A DNA stretch of 51,396 nt, taken from assembly GCF_001037465.1 (NCBI RefSeq), contig NZ_LFCV01000054.1, positions 1-51,396 on the forward strand, in the 5' to 3' direction. Positions within the stretch are counted from its first letter, which is position 1, and every line of letters starts with the position of its first letter. The notes beneath the pieces are model-generated. The model did not search any database. It saw nothing but the letters and a program-made list of their open reading frames with translations, and was not told the DNA's origin. This DNA comes from Xenorhabdus khoisanae (GTDB taxonomy: Bacteria > Pseudomonadota > Gammaproteobacteria > Enterobacterales > Enterobacteriaceae). Below are positions 43,443-51,396 of the stretch, one piece after another. The translations under genes and the position numbers were made by a program.

Positions 43443-43847
43443 ATGGAAAAAAAACATCTGCATATTGCAGCAGGTATCATTAAAAATAGCAATGATGAGA
43501 TTTTTATCACGCAGCGCAGTGCTGATTCACATATGGGCGGATTTTGGGAGTTTCCTGGAGGAAAACTTGAACAGGGAGAAACGCCTGAGCAGGCGTTAAT
43601 TAGAGAGTTAAAGGAAGAAGTGGGTATCACGGCAACTCATAGTGAAATGATGGATACCATCACACATGATTTCCCTGACAGAAGAATCACGCTCTACTTT
43701 TTTCTGGTCGATGAATGGAAAGATGAGCCATTTGGTAAAGAAGGGCAACCTTCTCGCTGGGTTTTGCAATCAAAATTAATTGCTGATGAATTCCCCCCAG
43801 CAAACCGTAGTATTGTGGATTTACTGACGAAAGATGGTTCGAATTAA
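43443..43847 (+). CDS. mutT: 8-oxo-dGTP diphosphatase MutT
   Basis: 134 residues (E. coli 129). Cleans 8-oxo-dGTP from the nucleotide pool and so prevents A-to-C mutations. Complete Nudix box G-x5-E-x7-REUxEExGU: GGKLEQGETPEQALIRELKE followed by EVGI (~37-60). N-terminal KKHLHIAAGIIKNSNDEIFI as in E. coli. Its stop codon lies inside the first unit of a 15-bp tandem repeat. Confidence 0.95.
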   Translation: MEKKHLHIAAGIIKNSNDEIFITQRSADSHMGGFWEFPGGKLEQGETPEQALIRELKEEVGITATHSEMMDTITHDFPDRRITLYFFLVDEWKDEPFGKEGQPSRWVLQSKLIADEFPPANRSIVDLLTKDGSN

Positions 43848-43896
43848 CTTTTGACTGGTTAACTTTTGATTGGTTAACTCTTCATTGATTAACTTC
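43844..43896. repeat. 15-bp tandem repeat over the mutT stop
   Basis: Units at 43844 (TTAACTTTTGACTGG), 43859 (TTAACTTTTGATTGG), 43874 (TTAACTCTTCATTGA) and a partial TTAACTTC at 43889. The mutT stop TAA is 43845-43847, within the first unit. Confidence 0.85.
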
Positions 43897-43996
43897 TATT
43901 AGCTAGAAGTTTATTAATTGGTTATTTGTTAGATCGTCCGGCTTTGAAATCGGGCATTATACAGTAGCGCCAAATATCACTGGCGCTGCTGTATTA

Positions 43997-44050
43997 GTGG
44001 TCATAACTGAAATCGTGGTCATAACTGAAATAGCGGTCATAACCGAAGTT
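43997..44050. repeat. 18-bp tandem repeat, three units
   Basis: GTGGTCATAACTGAAATC (43997), GTGGTCATAACTGAAATA (44015) and GCGGTCATAACCGAAGTT (44033). Lies between mutT and the end of yacG (minus), 8 bp before the yacG stop. It makes an open frame of VITEI repeats that I do not regard as a gene. Confidence 0.85.
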
Positions 44051-44058
44051 AGGCGATA

Positions 44059-44262
44059 TTACTTATCCAGATTTGGATCTTCGCTCCAGTTATCATTCTC
44101 TGAACTGTCGCTCTGGCTCGGTATTTTCTTTTCTTCGCTAGCCCATTCGCCTAAATCGATTAGTTGGCAACGTTTACTGCAAAATGGGCGGTACGGGCTG
44201 ATTTCCCCCCATATTACCGTGTTGCCGCATGTAGGGCATTCGACAGTCAATACTTCAGACAT
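44059..44262 (-). CDS. yacG: DNA gyrase inhibitor YacG
   Basis: 67 residues (E. coli 65). Small zinc protein that binds GyrB and blocks gyrase. Two zinc pairs: CPTCGNTV and [15 protein letters not shown]. The C-terminal acidic tail is as in the family. Last gene of the coaE-zapD-yacG operon. Confidence 0.95.
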   Translation of the reverse strand: MSEVLTVECPTCGNTVIWGEISPYRPFCSKRCQLIDLGEWASEEKKIPSQSDSSENDNWSEDPNLDK

Positions 44263-44294
44263 CTTACTTTCTCCTGCTAAATTTGAATCCTATG

Positions 44295-45053
44295 TTAACA
44301 GCAGGCTAATTCAAATGACAAATGGGCGGGCACTGCGCCATGTTCACTATCCATAGGCAAGAAACGGATGGCAAAACGTGTCTTGTAGCCAGAGACTTGT
44401 GGATAAACTAACTCGCCCAACACAACGTCTAGCTTTAATCTTAATAAGTCTGCCTCATCAGCATTTCCCTGATAGAATCCATTATGACTGTTTTTAGGAG
44501 TGAATGCTGCTGAATGGCGTATGAGCCCTAAAATGCTTTCCAATGCTTGTTGTAATGGGCGAAGGCTATCTAACCAGTTTTTTACGGATTCGTCCCTGAC
44601 AGATTGGGGTAAATGCAGCCACAGATGCAATGTCGGCAGATCAAAGCTACAACATCCTCCGGGGATACTGAGACGCTGGCGTACCATACTGATAATGCGG
44701 TCTTCTTTGATGTATTGGCTCAGTCTGGGGGCTTGATTCAAAGCAATACTGCGTCCCTTAAGTTGTCCTGCCAGATTTTGGATCATTGCAGTATCAGCAT
44801 TGGGAGCACAGAGCCACTGTTTTAATTTTGCCTGCTGACGATCGAGTTCTTTCAATAATTCAGAGCGAACTTCACCACGTTCTAAAATCTCAATTAATTC
44901 GGCAATTGTACGGAAAAACGCGAGGCTACTCGCCTGAGAATCCAGATGGCGTTGTTTTTCCAACTGTTGCAGTGAAGATTCAATCCTCAACCATGAACGC
45001 ATTTTTTCATTGAGTGGATGTTCAAAAATAATAGCGGAGGTTGCATCACTCAT
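44295..45053 (-). CDS. zapD: Cell division protein ZapD
   Basis: 252 residues (E. coli 247). Cross-links FtsZ protofilaments. Matches the family: [19 protein letters not shown]-like start (here [19 protein letters not shown]), [17 protein letters not shown], and [10 protein letters not shown] near the end. Overlaps the coaE stop by 8 bp; 32 bp ahead of yacG. Confidence 0.95.
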   Translation of the reverse strand: MSDATSAIIFEHPLNEKMRSWLRIESSLQQLEKQRHLDSQASSLAFFRTIAELIEILERGEVRSELLKELDRQQAKLKQWLCAPNADTAMIQNLAGQLKGRSIALNQAPRLSQYIKEDRIISMVRQRLSIPGGCCSFDLPTLHLWLHLPQSVRDESVKNWLDSLRPLQQALESILGLIRHSAAFTPKNSHNGFYQGNADEADLLRLKLDVVLGELVYPQVSGYKTRFAIRFLPMDSEHGAVPAHLSFELACC

Positions 45054-45669
45054 TATGGTTTTCCTGTCTGACTGATTTTGCTAGTTTTAAATACTGTTGA
45101 TGTAGTTCGGCCACACGGGAAGCAATATTTTGCTCGTTGTTGTGGTTAATGATGACATCATCTGCCTTTTCCAGTCTGGCCTGACGGCTGGCTTGTGCAG
45201 CCAGAATCTTCTCGACCTGCTCACGGCTCACGCCATCACGAGCCATAGTTCGGGTTACCTGTGTTTCTTCGGGGACATCAACAATTAAAATACGGTCTGC
45301 TGAATGCGTTAAATTATTTTCAATAAGTAGGGGAACTACCCAAATAGCATAGGGTGCAGTAACTTGGTTCAGTTGTTTGTGTGTTTCTTTTTGTATCAGC
45401 GGATGCAAGAGCGCATTGATCCACTGCTTTTCTTCCGGGGCCGCAAAAATTTTTTGGCGCAGCAGTGCGCGGTTGAGGCTACTATCGGCTAATAATATGT
45501 CGGGACCAAAGTGTTCTGTGATTGCCTGTAATGCGGGAGTGCCAGGAGCAACGATTTCTCTGGCAATAATATCAGCATCAACAAGAGGAACACCAAGGGA
45601 TGAAAATACATTAGAGATAGTCGTCTTACCGCTACCAATTCCACCTGTGAGTGCAACAATATAAGCCAT
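45046..45669 (-). CDS. coaE: Dephospho-CoA kinase CoaE
   Basis: 207 residues (E. coli 206). Last step of coenzyme A synthesis. P-loop [15 protein letters not shown] (~6-20), [17 protein letters not shown] and VVPLLIEN. First gene of the coaE-zapD-yacG operon. In E. coli guaC lies upstream of it; here there is a decayed ERIC-like sequence and hofC. Confidence 0.97.
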   Translation of the reverse strand: MAYIVALTGGIGSGKTTISNVFSSLGVPLVDADIIAREIVAPGTPALQAITEHFGPDILLADSSLNRALLRQKIFAAPEEKQWINALLHPLIQKETHKQLNQVTAPYAIWVVPLLIENNLTHSADRILIVDVPEETQVTRTMARDGVSREQVEKILAAQASRQARLEKADDVIINHNNEQNIASRVAELHQQYLKLAKSVRQENHNE

Positions 45670-45747
45670 TCTATCCCTTAAAATATTTCTGATAGCATAA
45701 TTAAATTGTAACCCAAGGGAGGCTTATGAGCTATAAACAAACGCGTA

Positions 45748-45878
45748 TATCCCTCTCACCTTCCAAGTTGAATTGTTAAATACGCTTTTTTACAAGCCAC
45801 ATGATTCACTATATTAACTATGGCCCTTGGGATACGTTCTCTAACACCACGTTGTAACCTGAAATTCATTGGCCAATA
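45748..45878. repeat. Decayed ERIC-like element
   Basis: About 131 bp. Recognisable but worn arms: ending TGAAATTCATTGGCCAATA against TGAAATCCATTGGGTATA in the full copy at 11597-11723, and centre GGGATACGTTCTCTAACACCA against GGGGATTCGTTCCCTTGCCGCC. Between hofC and coaE. Confidence 0.6.
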
Positions 45879-45927
45879 CTTCTACTTTTTGCTCCTGAGA
45901 AAAAAAATCCAATATGTAAATATATTG

Positions 45928-47127
45928 TTAAGATAATATTGTGCCTAATTGGAAAATAGGCAGGTACATGGCCAGTAATAATAAACCAACAATCAGTGCC
46001 ATTATCAGCATCAATAGAGGTTCAAGTAATTGAACTAAACTATCAGCAAGGTTGATGGATTTTTCCTGATACCATTGTGCAAGATTAAATAAAAATAACT
46101 CTAATTGCCCAGATTCTTCACCTATAGTGACGAACTGTTGACATAAAGAAGGAAAATACTTTGTTTTTTTTAAAGCATCGCTCATTGGAATCCCTTGTTG
46201 GATTTGCCGATGTAAGTATTTTATGCCAGTGATAAAAACCGGGTGATGAGTGGCATTAAGTGCGCATTCCAACCCCGTTGTTAGTGTTAACCCTGCTTTC
46301 TGTGTCATAAATAGAATATGGAATACTTGATTGGTTTGCTGGTAAATCGTGAGTTGCTTAAACAGGGGAAGTTTCAGCAGGAACATTTTTTCCTTTGTTT
46401 GCACGATGGGAAAGTGATGGCGTAACCATAGATAACTAATCAGTGATATCAATATTACCATTAGCAATAGTACTCCATGATGAATTAAAAAATCAGAACT
46501 TGATAAAACCCACTGCGTTAGCAAAGGCAAAGTAGCATTAAATGAAGAATAAACGTGCCGGAATTCCGGTAAGACAAAAACCAACATCAGAATGATAACG
46601 AGAATGCTCACACAAGCGACAATCAAAGGGTAACGATAAGCCTTTTGAATTTTCTTCCTTAATGTATCTTGCTGTTCCAGCCGATGAAGGATTAATTGAC
46701 AGCAATTTTCAAGCTGGCCTGTTTGTTCTCCTACAGCAATAATCTGGCTGAATAAGGGAGGAAATAATTTTGGATAATATTCCAGTGTTGTGGAGAATGG
46801 TTCACCTTGGCTAATTTTCTGAATCATGTCTGTTAATACACATTGCCAAAGTGCATGTTTACACTCTTGTAATAAGATAGTTAATCCCCGAAGTAGAGGA
46901 ATGCCTGAAGCCAGTAATGAGCTTAACTGATGAATAAAATGTAGGCGATAAGCTATTTCCTTTTCACTGTAATGAATGACTTTTTTGCATTTAATCGAAT
47001 AGGGCTGCAAATCGAGATAACTTAAGTGTTGAAATACGCTTTTTTTGCTGTGACCGAGGCTTTCTCCTTTGATGATTTTCCCGTTATTGTTAATCGCTTG
47101 CCATTGGTAAATATATTCTATTTTCAT
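45928..47127 (-). CDS. hofC: Type IV pilus inner membrane protein HofC
   Basis: 399 residues (E. coli 400). Platform protein (PilC/GspF family) with two GspF repeats, ~70-190 and ~270-390, and three membrane segments (~165-190, ~215-235, ~370-390). Motifs IPLLRGLTILLQECKH and GEQTGQLENCCQ, repeated as IPMSDALKKTK and GEESGQLELF. Overlaps hofB by 4 bp. Part of the ppdD-hofB-hofC operon whose export role in enterobacteria is not fully clear. Confidence 0.93.
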   Translation of the reverse strand: MKIEYIYQWQAINNNGKIIKGESLGHSKKSVFQHLSYLDLQPYSIKCKKVIHYSEKEIAYRLHFIHQLSSLLASGIPLLRGLTILLQECKHALWQCVLTDMIQKISQGEPFSTTLEYYPKLFPPLFSQIIAVGEQTGQLENCCQLILHRLEQQDTLRKKIQKAYRYPLIVACVSILVIILMLVFVLPEFRHVYSSFNATLPLLTQWVLSSSDFLIHHGVLLLMVILISLISYLWLRHHFPIVQTKEKMFLLKLPLFKQLTIYQQTNQVFHILFMTQKAGLTLTTGLECALNATHHPVFITGIKYLHRQIQQGIPMSDALKKTKYFPSLCQQFVTIGEESGQLELFLFNLAQWYQEKSINLADSLVQLLEPLLMLIMALIVGLLLLAMYLPIFQLGTILS

Positions 47128-48686
47128 ACTGCCTCATGGCCTGTAATCTGATAAATCTCTTCAAGGGTGGTCATTCCTTTTTCCACTAATTCCAACCCTG
47201 CCGAAAAAAGAGTTGAATCCTGTTGTGAGGCAAGTAAATGTAAAATGTTATTACTTGTATGTTCAGATATCATTGCTTGCTGGAGTTCTGGTTTTATTTC
47301 GAGAAATTCATAAATAGCTGTCCTACCGTAATAACCAGAAAAACAGTAGTCACAACCAACGGCATTCCACTTTCTGATAGAGGCAAGTTGCTTTTCAGAT
47401 AAGGGGAGAGTTTCTGCCTTACTGATAAGGTTAGGTATGATGGTGGGAGTTATGTCTTGCTGGCGGCAATGGGGGCAGAGTTTACGAACCAGTCGCTGTG
47501 CAATAATCAACTTCACGCATGACGCAGTCGTGTAGCCAGAAATTCCCAAATTTTGCAGGCGGGATAAGGTATCGATGGTGGAGTTGGTATGCAGTGTTGA
47601 TAAAACCAAGTGTCCCGTTTGCGCTGCTTTCATTGATATTTCGGCGGTTTCATTATCACGAATCTCACCAACCATGATGATATCGGGATCTTGGCGTAAT
47701 AATGCTCTGAGAACTTTGGCAAAATCTAGTCCAATCTTGTTATTTACAGGTGTTTGGTTGATGCCGTTCAATGGAATTTCAACGGGATCTTCGACACTAC
47801 AGATATTCTTTTTGGCTTGGTTTAAATATTGCAGGCAGCTATAGAGTGTGACAGTTTTTCCACTCCCCGTTGGGCCGGTTACCAAAATCATTCCTTGTGG
47901 TAAATGGATCTTCTGTTTTAACAATTGTAACTGTGGTTCAGGCATACCCAGTTGTTCCAGGGACAACTGGTGTATGGTATTTAAAATACGCAGAACTATT
48001 TTTTCCCCATGCAAGGTTGGTAGTGTTGATATGCGTATTGCATAGTTATTTGTACTATTGTTATTTGTACTATCGTTATTTGTATTATCGCTCCAATCAA
48101 ATTGTCCATCCTGAGGTTGGCGTTTTTCAGCAATATTGAGTTTTGCCATGATTTTTAAACGAGCGGGAATGCTGGTATTCATTTGAGCTGATGGAGTATG
48201 CATGGTATGTAATATTCCATCAACTCGGATGCGTATTTGATAACCACGTTGAGAAGGCTCAAAGTGAATATCTGAAGCTCTTTTCTGGATTGAGGTTAAT
48301 ATCGTTTGATTGATTAATTGAATAACAGGCGTGTCTATGTTCTCATCCTGAAAGCTGTTTGTTTGCACCATATGATGATTAGAATAGCGATTATCCAGAC
48401 TATCAATGCGATAAGACTCCGCTTCATTATCTTCTGCACAGTGATGCTCTTCTGATATAACGGGTTTTTCCTGCATCAGCAGTGATTCTATTTTTGCTTC
48501 TGGCCAGATGTCTATATTAACAATTAAGCCGGAAATAAAACGCAATGCAGCGACGAAATCCTCATTAGGTGATTTACTACAGGCAATAGTAATAGTGTGG
48601 GGATCTTTTTTTATCATAATGGATTGGTGCCGTTGACATAATTCTTTCACTTCTCTTTCCATTAAGAGATTTTCCTTATTTATCAT
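47124..48686 (-). CDS. hofB: Type IV pilus assembly ATPase HofB
   Basis: 520 residues (E. coli 461). Secretion ATPase of the PilB/GspE family. N-terminal part diverged; core with GQFDW-type region, Walker A VTGPTGSGKTVTL (~265), Asp box and Walker B DPDIIMVGEIRDNETAE, His box LSTLHTNSTID, and a tetracysteine CPHC-CDYC zinc motif near ~405-445. Odd: an Asn/Ser/Thr insertion (NNDSTNNNSTNN) just before the core, created by a 15-bp tandem repeat. Minus-strand operon ppdD-hofB-hofC. Confidence 0.93.
   Translation of the reverse strand: MINKENLLMEREVKELCQRHQSIMIKKDPHTITIACSKSPNEDFVAALRFISGLIVNIDIWPEAKIESLLMQEKPVISEEHHCAEDNEAESYRIDSLDNRYSNHHMVQTNSFQDENIDTPVIQLINQTILTSIQKRASDIHFEPSQRGYQIRIRVDGILHTMHTPSAQMNTSIPARLKIMAKLNIAEKRQPQDGQFDWSDNTNNDSTNNNSTNNYAIRISTLPTLHGEKIVLRILNTIHQLSLEQLGMPEPQLQLLKQKIHLPQGMILVTGPTGSGKTVTLYSCLQYLNQAKKNICSVEDPVEIPLNGINQTPVNNKIGLDFAKVLRALLRQDPDIIMVGEIRDNETAEISMKAAQTGHLVLSTLHTNSTIDTLSRLQNLGISGYTTASCVKLIIAQRLVRKLCPHCRQQDITPTIIPNLISKAETLPLSEKQLASIRKWNAVGCDYCFSGYYGRTAIYEFLEIKPELQQAMISEHTSNNILHLLASQQDSTLFSAGLELVEKGMTTLEEIYQITGHEAV
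48045..48089 (-). repeat. 15-bp in-frame tandem repeat within hofB
   Basis: Plus-strand units GTTATTTGTACTATT (48045), GTTATTTGTACTATC (48060) and GTTATTTGTATTATC (48075). On the coding strand they give the pentapeptide-like run of Asn, Asp, Ser and Thr in the linker before the ATPase core. Confidence 0.9.
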
Positions 48687-48756
48687 TAATTATATTCCTT
48701 TGATAGGTTAATTATTTAACACGCCTGTTTTTAAATGGTTATTTGAAAGTGTGTTT

Positions 48757-49179
48757 TTAGAATTTTAAGGTTTCCTGACATTTTAGTTTTAATGATTCAT
48801 TTTTAGACTCACAAATAGTATTCCATTGTGTGATACCTGTTTTTGCATCTTGAGTTGGTTTTAAAATGGCGTTAAGTCCGCTGAGATTTTGTTGCCCTAC
48901 GACCGTTATTTCACCCTCTTTTACTGTGATGGTACTGACATAGCGACTATTGTGACCTGATGGGATGGACGCTTGACCAGAATGGCAGTCTCTATAATTT
49001 TCAGTTTCAAAGCGACAAAGCTCCACGCCGGATTTATAAGGCACAATAGCTTGCAGCATATCGGTCAATGCTGCTTTCTGGATATATCCCTGATAACTGG
49101 GAATACCAATTGCGCCGAGGATAGATATAATTGCCATAACAACCATCAATTCTATTAATGTAAATCCGTGTTGATTCAT
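48757..49179 (-). CDS. ppdD: Prepilin PpdD-like major pilin
   Basis: 140 residues (E. coli PpdD 146). Type IV prepilin: short leader MNQHG cut by prepilin peptidase before FTLIELMVVMAIISILG, with Glu5 of the mature protein. Two cysteine pairs in the globular part. The 70-bp gap to hofB supports an operon. In E. coli nadC lies upstream; here ampD does, divergently. Confidence 0.93.
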   Translation of the reverse strand: MNQHGFTLIELMVVMAIISILGAIGIPSYQGYIQKAALTDMLQAIVPYKSGVELCRFETENYRDCHSGQASIPSGHNSRYVSTITVKEGEITVVGQQNLSGLNAILKPTQDAKTGITQWNTICESKNESLKLKCQETLKF

Positions 49180-49497
49180 TTTTCTTCCTTATACTTATTT
49201 GAGCAGGCTATCAAATTTGGTTACAGATAAATGAGATATGAGTAAGCATGAAGTAAACAGAGGAAAATAAAATAGCTTTAGCTATATTTATGGAATTGGT
49301 TTGAAAAAATAATAATGTGTTGCATTTTTTTGCAAAAAATTTTCGAACTTGATCGTAAATAAAAAACGTCATCGATCTTGGTCAATTGAAGATGTTGACA
49401 TGTTAAGCTGTTACACTTTAAGTAGTCACATGAATTGTGAATTAAAATAATTGGCTGGAATGGCGTGATAGTGAATTATTAAGGGAGAAGTAAAAGA
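49180..49497. other. Divergent ppdD-ampD intergenic region
   Basis: 318 bp, AT-rich, no gene. In E. coli this interval contains nadC (about 0.9 kb). A TTGACA at 49394-49399 might serve an ampD promoter but no good -10 follows at 16-18 bp. Confidence 0.4.
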
Positions 49498-50040
49498 ATG
49501 AAACTGCATGAAGGGTGGATTGATATTGCAAGAAAAGTTATCTCTCCACATTGTGATCTGCGCCCAGAAGATGAAGTTCCATCATTACTGGTTATTCATA
49601 ACATTAGCTTACCTCCCGGAAAATTTGGTGGCCCTTATATTGATCAATTATTTATGGGGACACTGAATCCAAATGATGATCCTTTTTTTGATGAGATCAA
49701 ACACCTGCGTGTTTCTGCTCATTGCCTAATCCGACGCGATGGGGAAGTTGTTCAATATGTGCCTTTCAATAAAAGAGCTTGGCATGCAGGTGTTTCCTGC
49801 TACTGTGACCGTGAGAAATGCAATGATTTTTCGATAGGCATTGAATTGGAAGGCACGGATTACGAGGAATTTACTGAAATTCAGTATATTAAACTGGCGG
49901 AAATCACCGAGCTACTTATCAGCCAATATCCTGATATCTACAATAATATTGTGGGACACAGTGATATTGCTCCGGGTAGAAAGACTGATCCAGGGCCATA
50001 TTTTTATTGGGATTACTATCGACAACTATTGAAGGAGTGA
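49498..50040 (+). CDS. ampD: Anhydro-muropeptide amidase AmpD
   Basis: 180 residues (E. coli 183). Cytosolic zinc amidase that cuts the peptide from 1,6-anhydroMurNAc during murein recycling; its loss derepresses AmpC-type beta-lactamase in other bacteria. Zinc ligands: His in VIHNISLPPG (~34), His in GHSDIAPGRKTDPG (~151) and Asp in KTDPG; catalytic Glu in IELEGTD. Five bases separate its stop from the ampE start. Confidence 0.97.
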   Translation: MKLHEGWIDIARKVISPHCDLRPEDEVPSLLVIHNISLPPGKFGGPYIDQLFMGTLNPNDDPFFDEIKHLRVSAHCLIRRDGEVVQYVPFNKRAWHAGVSCYCDREKCNDFSIGIELEGTDYEEFTEIQYIKLAEITELLISQYPDIYNNIVGHSDIAPGRKTDPGPYFYWDYYRQLLKE

Positions 50041-50045
50041 GTTGG

Positions 50046-50933
50046 ATGACTCTCTTTATTCTACTGTTAATACTGGCATGGGAACGTGTTTTTAAAATGG
50101 GAGACCATTGGCAGTTAGAACGTTATTTATCCCCGCTTTTTGCCAGAATAAAATCACATTCATTGTGGGGCAGTTTAGTCATAACCTTACTGGTTGCCTT
50201 ATTAACTTGGAAGCTTATTGATATTTCGAGTTCTGTTGCTTTTGGCATTCCAGCGATTTTATTGAGTATTATCATCAGCTTGTTATGTATTGGCGCAGGG
50301 GGATTACGTCATGACTATCGTGGATATCTTCAGGCGGTACGTCATGATGATCTCGAACAACAGAATATCCATCTTACTCGTTTGATGATGATTCAGGGAA
50401 CGTCACCAGATACAACATCATCTAACACTGCAACCGTGCCCGATACCACAAAGGATGAACGATTGCGTGAAATACAGAATGCCTTAATCTGGATAAATTT
50501 CCGTTATTATCTCGCACCGATTTTTTGGTTGATTGTGTGGGGAAAATTTGGTCCTGCTATTTTGATGGGTTACGGTTGCCTTAGAGCTTACCAAAGATGG
50601 TTAGCACAACATGCAACGGCGGTGCAGCGCGCGCAATCCGGGGTTGATGGCATATTACACTGGTTGGATTGGCTTCCGGCACGTTTGGCAGGTATTGCTT
50701 ATGCTTTGTTGGGGCATGGCGAGAAAGCTTTACCAGCTTGGATCGCATCGCTCAGTGATTTTCGGACATCGCAATATAAGGTAGTCAGCCAGCTGGCTCA
50801 ATTTGCGCTCAGTAAAGCACCTCACCTTAACCCTGTAGAAACGCCAGTTGCTGCTGTCACGTTAGCTAAAAAAGCGACGTTCACGATCGTGATTATTGTG
50901 GCATTGTTAACGATTTATGGCGCGTTAATTTAA
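50046..50933 (+). CDS. ampE: AmpE inner membrane regulator
   Basis: 295 residues from ATG 50046 (E. coli 284). Membrane protein coupled to ampD, thought to sense signals for beta-lactamase control. Three to four membrane segments (MTLFILLLILAW, SLVITLLVALLTW, ILLSIIISLLCIG, and a C-terminal VIIVALLTIYGALI). Conserved LREIQNALIWINFRYYLAP, GHGEKALPAWIASL and FRTSQYKV. An upstream in-frame ATG at 50007 inside ampD is rejected. The loop after ~115 is longer and Thr/Ser-rich. Confidence 0.95.
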   Translation: MTLFILLLILAWERVFKMGDHWQLERYLSPLFARIKSHSLWGSLVITLLVALLTWKLIDISSSVAFGIPAILLSIIISLLCIGAGGLRHDYRGYLQAVRHDDLEQQNIHLTRLMMIQGTSPDTTSSNTATVPDTTKDERLREIQNALIWINFRYYLAPIFWLIVWGKFGPAILMGYGCLRAYQRWLAQHATAVQRAQSGVDGILHWLDWLPARLAGIAYALLGHGEKALPAWIASLSDFRTSQYKVVSQLAQFALSKAPHLNPVETPVAAVTLAKKATFTIVIIVALLTIYGALI

Positions 50934-50959
50934 CCATAAATGATTTGATTGAACAGCTA

Positions 50960-51041
50960 TATACCCTTTATTTTTCAAGTTGTTAATTCGTTGGTTAGGT
51001 TTGCTTACCAAATTGCTATAACTTGAAATCTATTGGGTATA
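50960..51041. repeat. Internally shortened ERIC, 82 bp
   Basis: Ends TATACCC (50960) and GGGTATA (51035-51041) with inner arms CAAGTTG and AACTTGAAAT intact, but the middle is replaced or shortened, giving 82 bp in place of 127. Confidence 0.75.
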
Positions 51042-51106
51042 TTTCTTAATAACTTACTGATAATTTCCGCTAGCTTACAACAGTTATGTGAAGGCTGTTG
51101 TTGTAC

Positions 51107-51157
51107 AAAATATTGTCGTAAGAAATGCTGTAGGGAAACATGTTATAGGGAAAAGCG
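51107..51157. repeat. 15-bp tandem repeat, three units (51157-51101 plus)
   Basis: GTAGTAGATAAAAAT is repeated exactly three times at 51157-51171, 51172-51186 and 51187-51201, with a partial fourth unit at 51202-51207. The true interval is 51157-51207; the end field of this entry is mistyped and is superseded by the following entry. Confidence 0.3.
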
Positions 51158-51207
51158 TAGTAGATAAAAATGTAGTAGATAAAAATGTAGTAGATAAAAA
51201 TGTAGTG
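51157..51207. repeat. 15-bp tandem repeat, three exact units
   Basis: GTAGTAGATAAAAAT at 51157-51171, 51172-51186 and 51187-51201, then a partial unit. Diverged copies may precede it (TGTAGGGAAACA, TATAGGGAAAAGC at ~51130-51156). Non-coding. Confidence 0.9.
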
Positions 51208-51396
51208 TAGGCCAATGATTCATTGGTTTTAAAGTCATCCATTCTATTTTGGATATGTTGATTGATTTATGTACTTTTACGTAAGCCAGTGTTCGTTGAC
51301 TATTTTTAACTTGAATTTTAATTCGTTTTTATTGAATTTTTATCAAATTATTTTGATGCTATAACGCTTCAGTTTGACTATTTCTTACGTTTAAAA

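Larger units (their letters stand above)
50934..51396. other. Right-edge intergenic region
   Basis: 463 bp downstream of ampE without a supportable gene. It holds a shortened ERIC (50960-51041) and a 15-bp tandem array (51157-51107 range given separately). In E. coli aroP and pdhR follow ampE; neither begins inside this window. The final ~150 bp are very AT-rich. Confidence 0.5.

Noticed and set aside
43997-44356. Plus-strand open frame beginning with VITEI repeats (119 residues)
   Set aside because: It is produced by the 18-bp tandem repeat and then runs antisense through yacG; no ribosome site and no family likeness.
51157-51207. Duplicate repeat entry with mistyped coordinates in the feature list
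   Set aside because: The entry ending at 51107 is an error in typing; the entry 51157-51207 is the valid one. The right-edge region entry refers to the same array.

Overview
The window reads as a chromosome segment of an insect-associated member of the Morganellaceae, most likely Xenorhabdus (Photorhabdus is the alternative). The basis is AT-rich enterobacterial genes, E. coli-like gene order, 127-bp ERIC elements with TATACCC/GGGTATA ends, and losses fitting a host-dependent lifestyle. Genus is inferred; there is no rRNA or other decisive marker.

Layout. 1-5320: accessory or rearranged genes: a secreted protein of unknown function (minus), a reverse-transsulfuration pair (cystathionine beta-synthase and gamma-lyase), a second-type peptide deformylase and a small unknown protein. 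5321-8420: mutH, an intergenic region with DnaA boxes resembling DARS2, the sugar-stress regulator sgrR, and a short divergent sgrS-like RNA. 8421-13321: leuB-leuA-leuL with a clear attenuator, and leuO. leuC and leuD are missing from the operon. 13599-18962: an acyl-CoA synthetase-like gene inserted between leuO and ilvIH, then cra. 19519-37452: a complete dcw cluster in standard order (mraZ rsmH ftsL ftsI murE murF mraY murD ftsW murG murC ddlB ftsQ ftsA ftsZ lpxC) behind a promoter with MraZ repeats. 37510-43202: a DciA/DUF721-like gene, secM-secA, and an inserted ABC-F ATPase. 43443-50933: mutT, coaE-zapD-yacG, ppdD-hofB-hofC, ampD-ampE. 50934-51396: a shortened ERIC and a 15-bp tandem repeat.

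Genes that work together: dcw makes lipid II and the divisome, lpxC feeds lipid A synthesis, secM controls secA translation, leuABO/ilvIH/cra cover branched-chain amino acid and carbon control, and ampD/ampE recycle or sense murein fragments. Compared with E. coli synteny, leuC, leuD, setA, guaC and nadC are absent from their expected places.

The most interesting non-gene signals are (1) short tandem repeats with a 15-bp period at six separate loci, both in coding and non-coding DNA, plus 12- and 18-bp versions; (2) the sgrS-like RNA left beside the leuCD deletion; (3) the DARS2-like DnaA boxes that travelled with mutH; (4) a perfect 14-bp hairpin just before lpxC. I saw no phage, CRISPR array, transposase, tRNA or rRNA, and no convincing wholly new multi-gene system.
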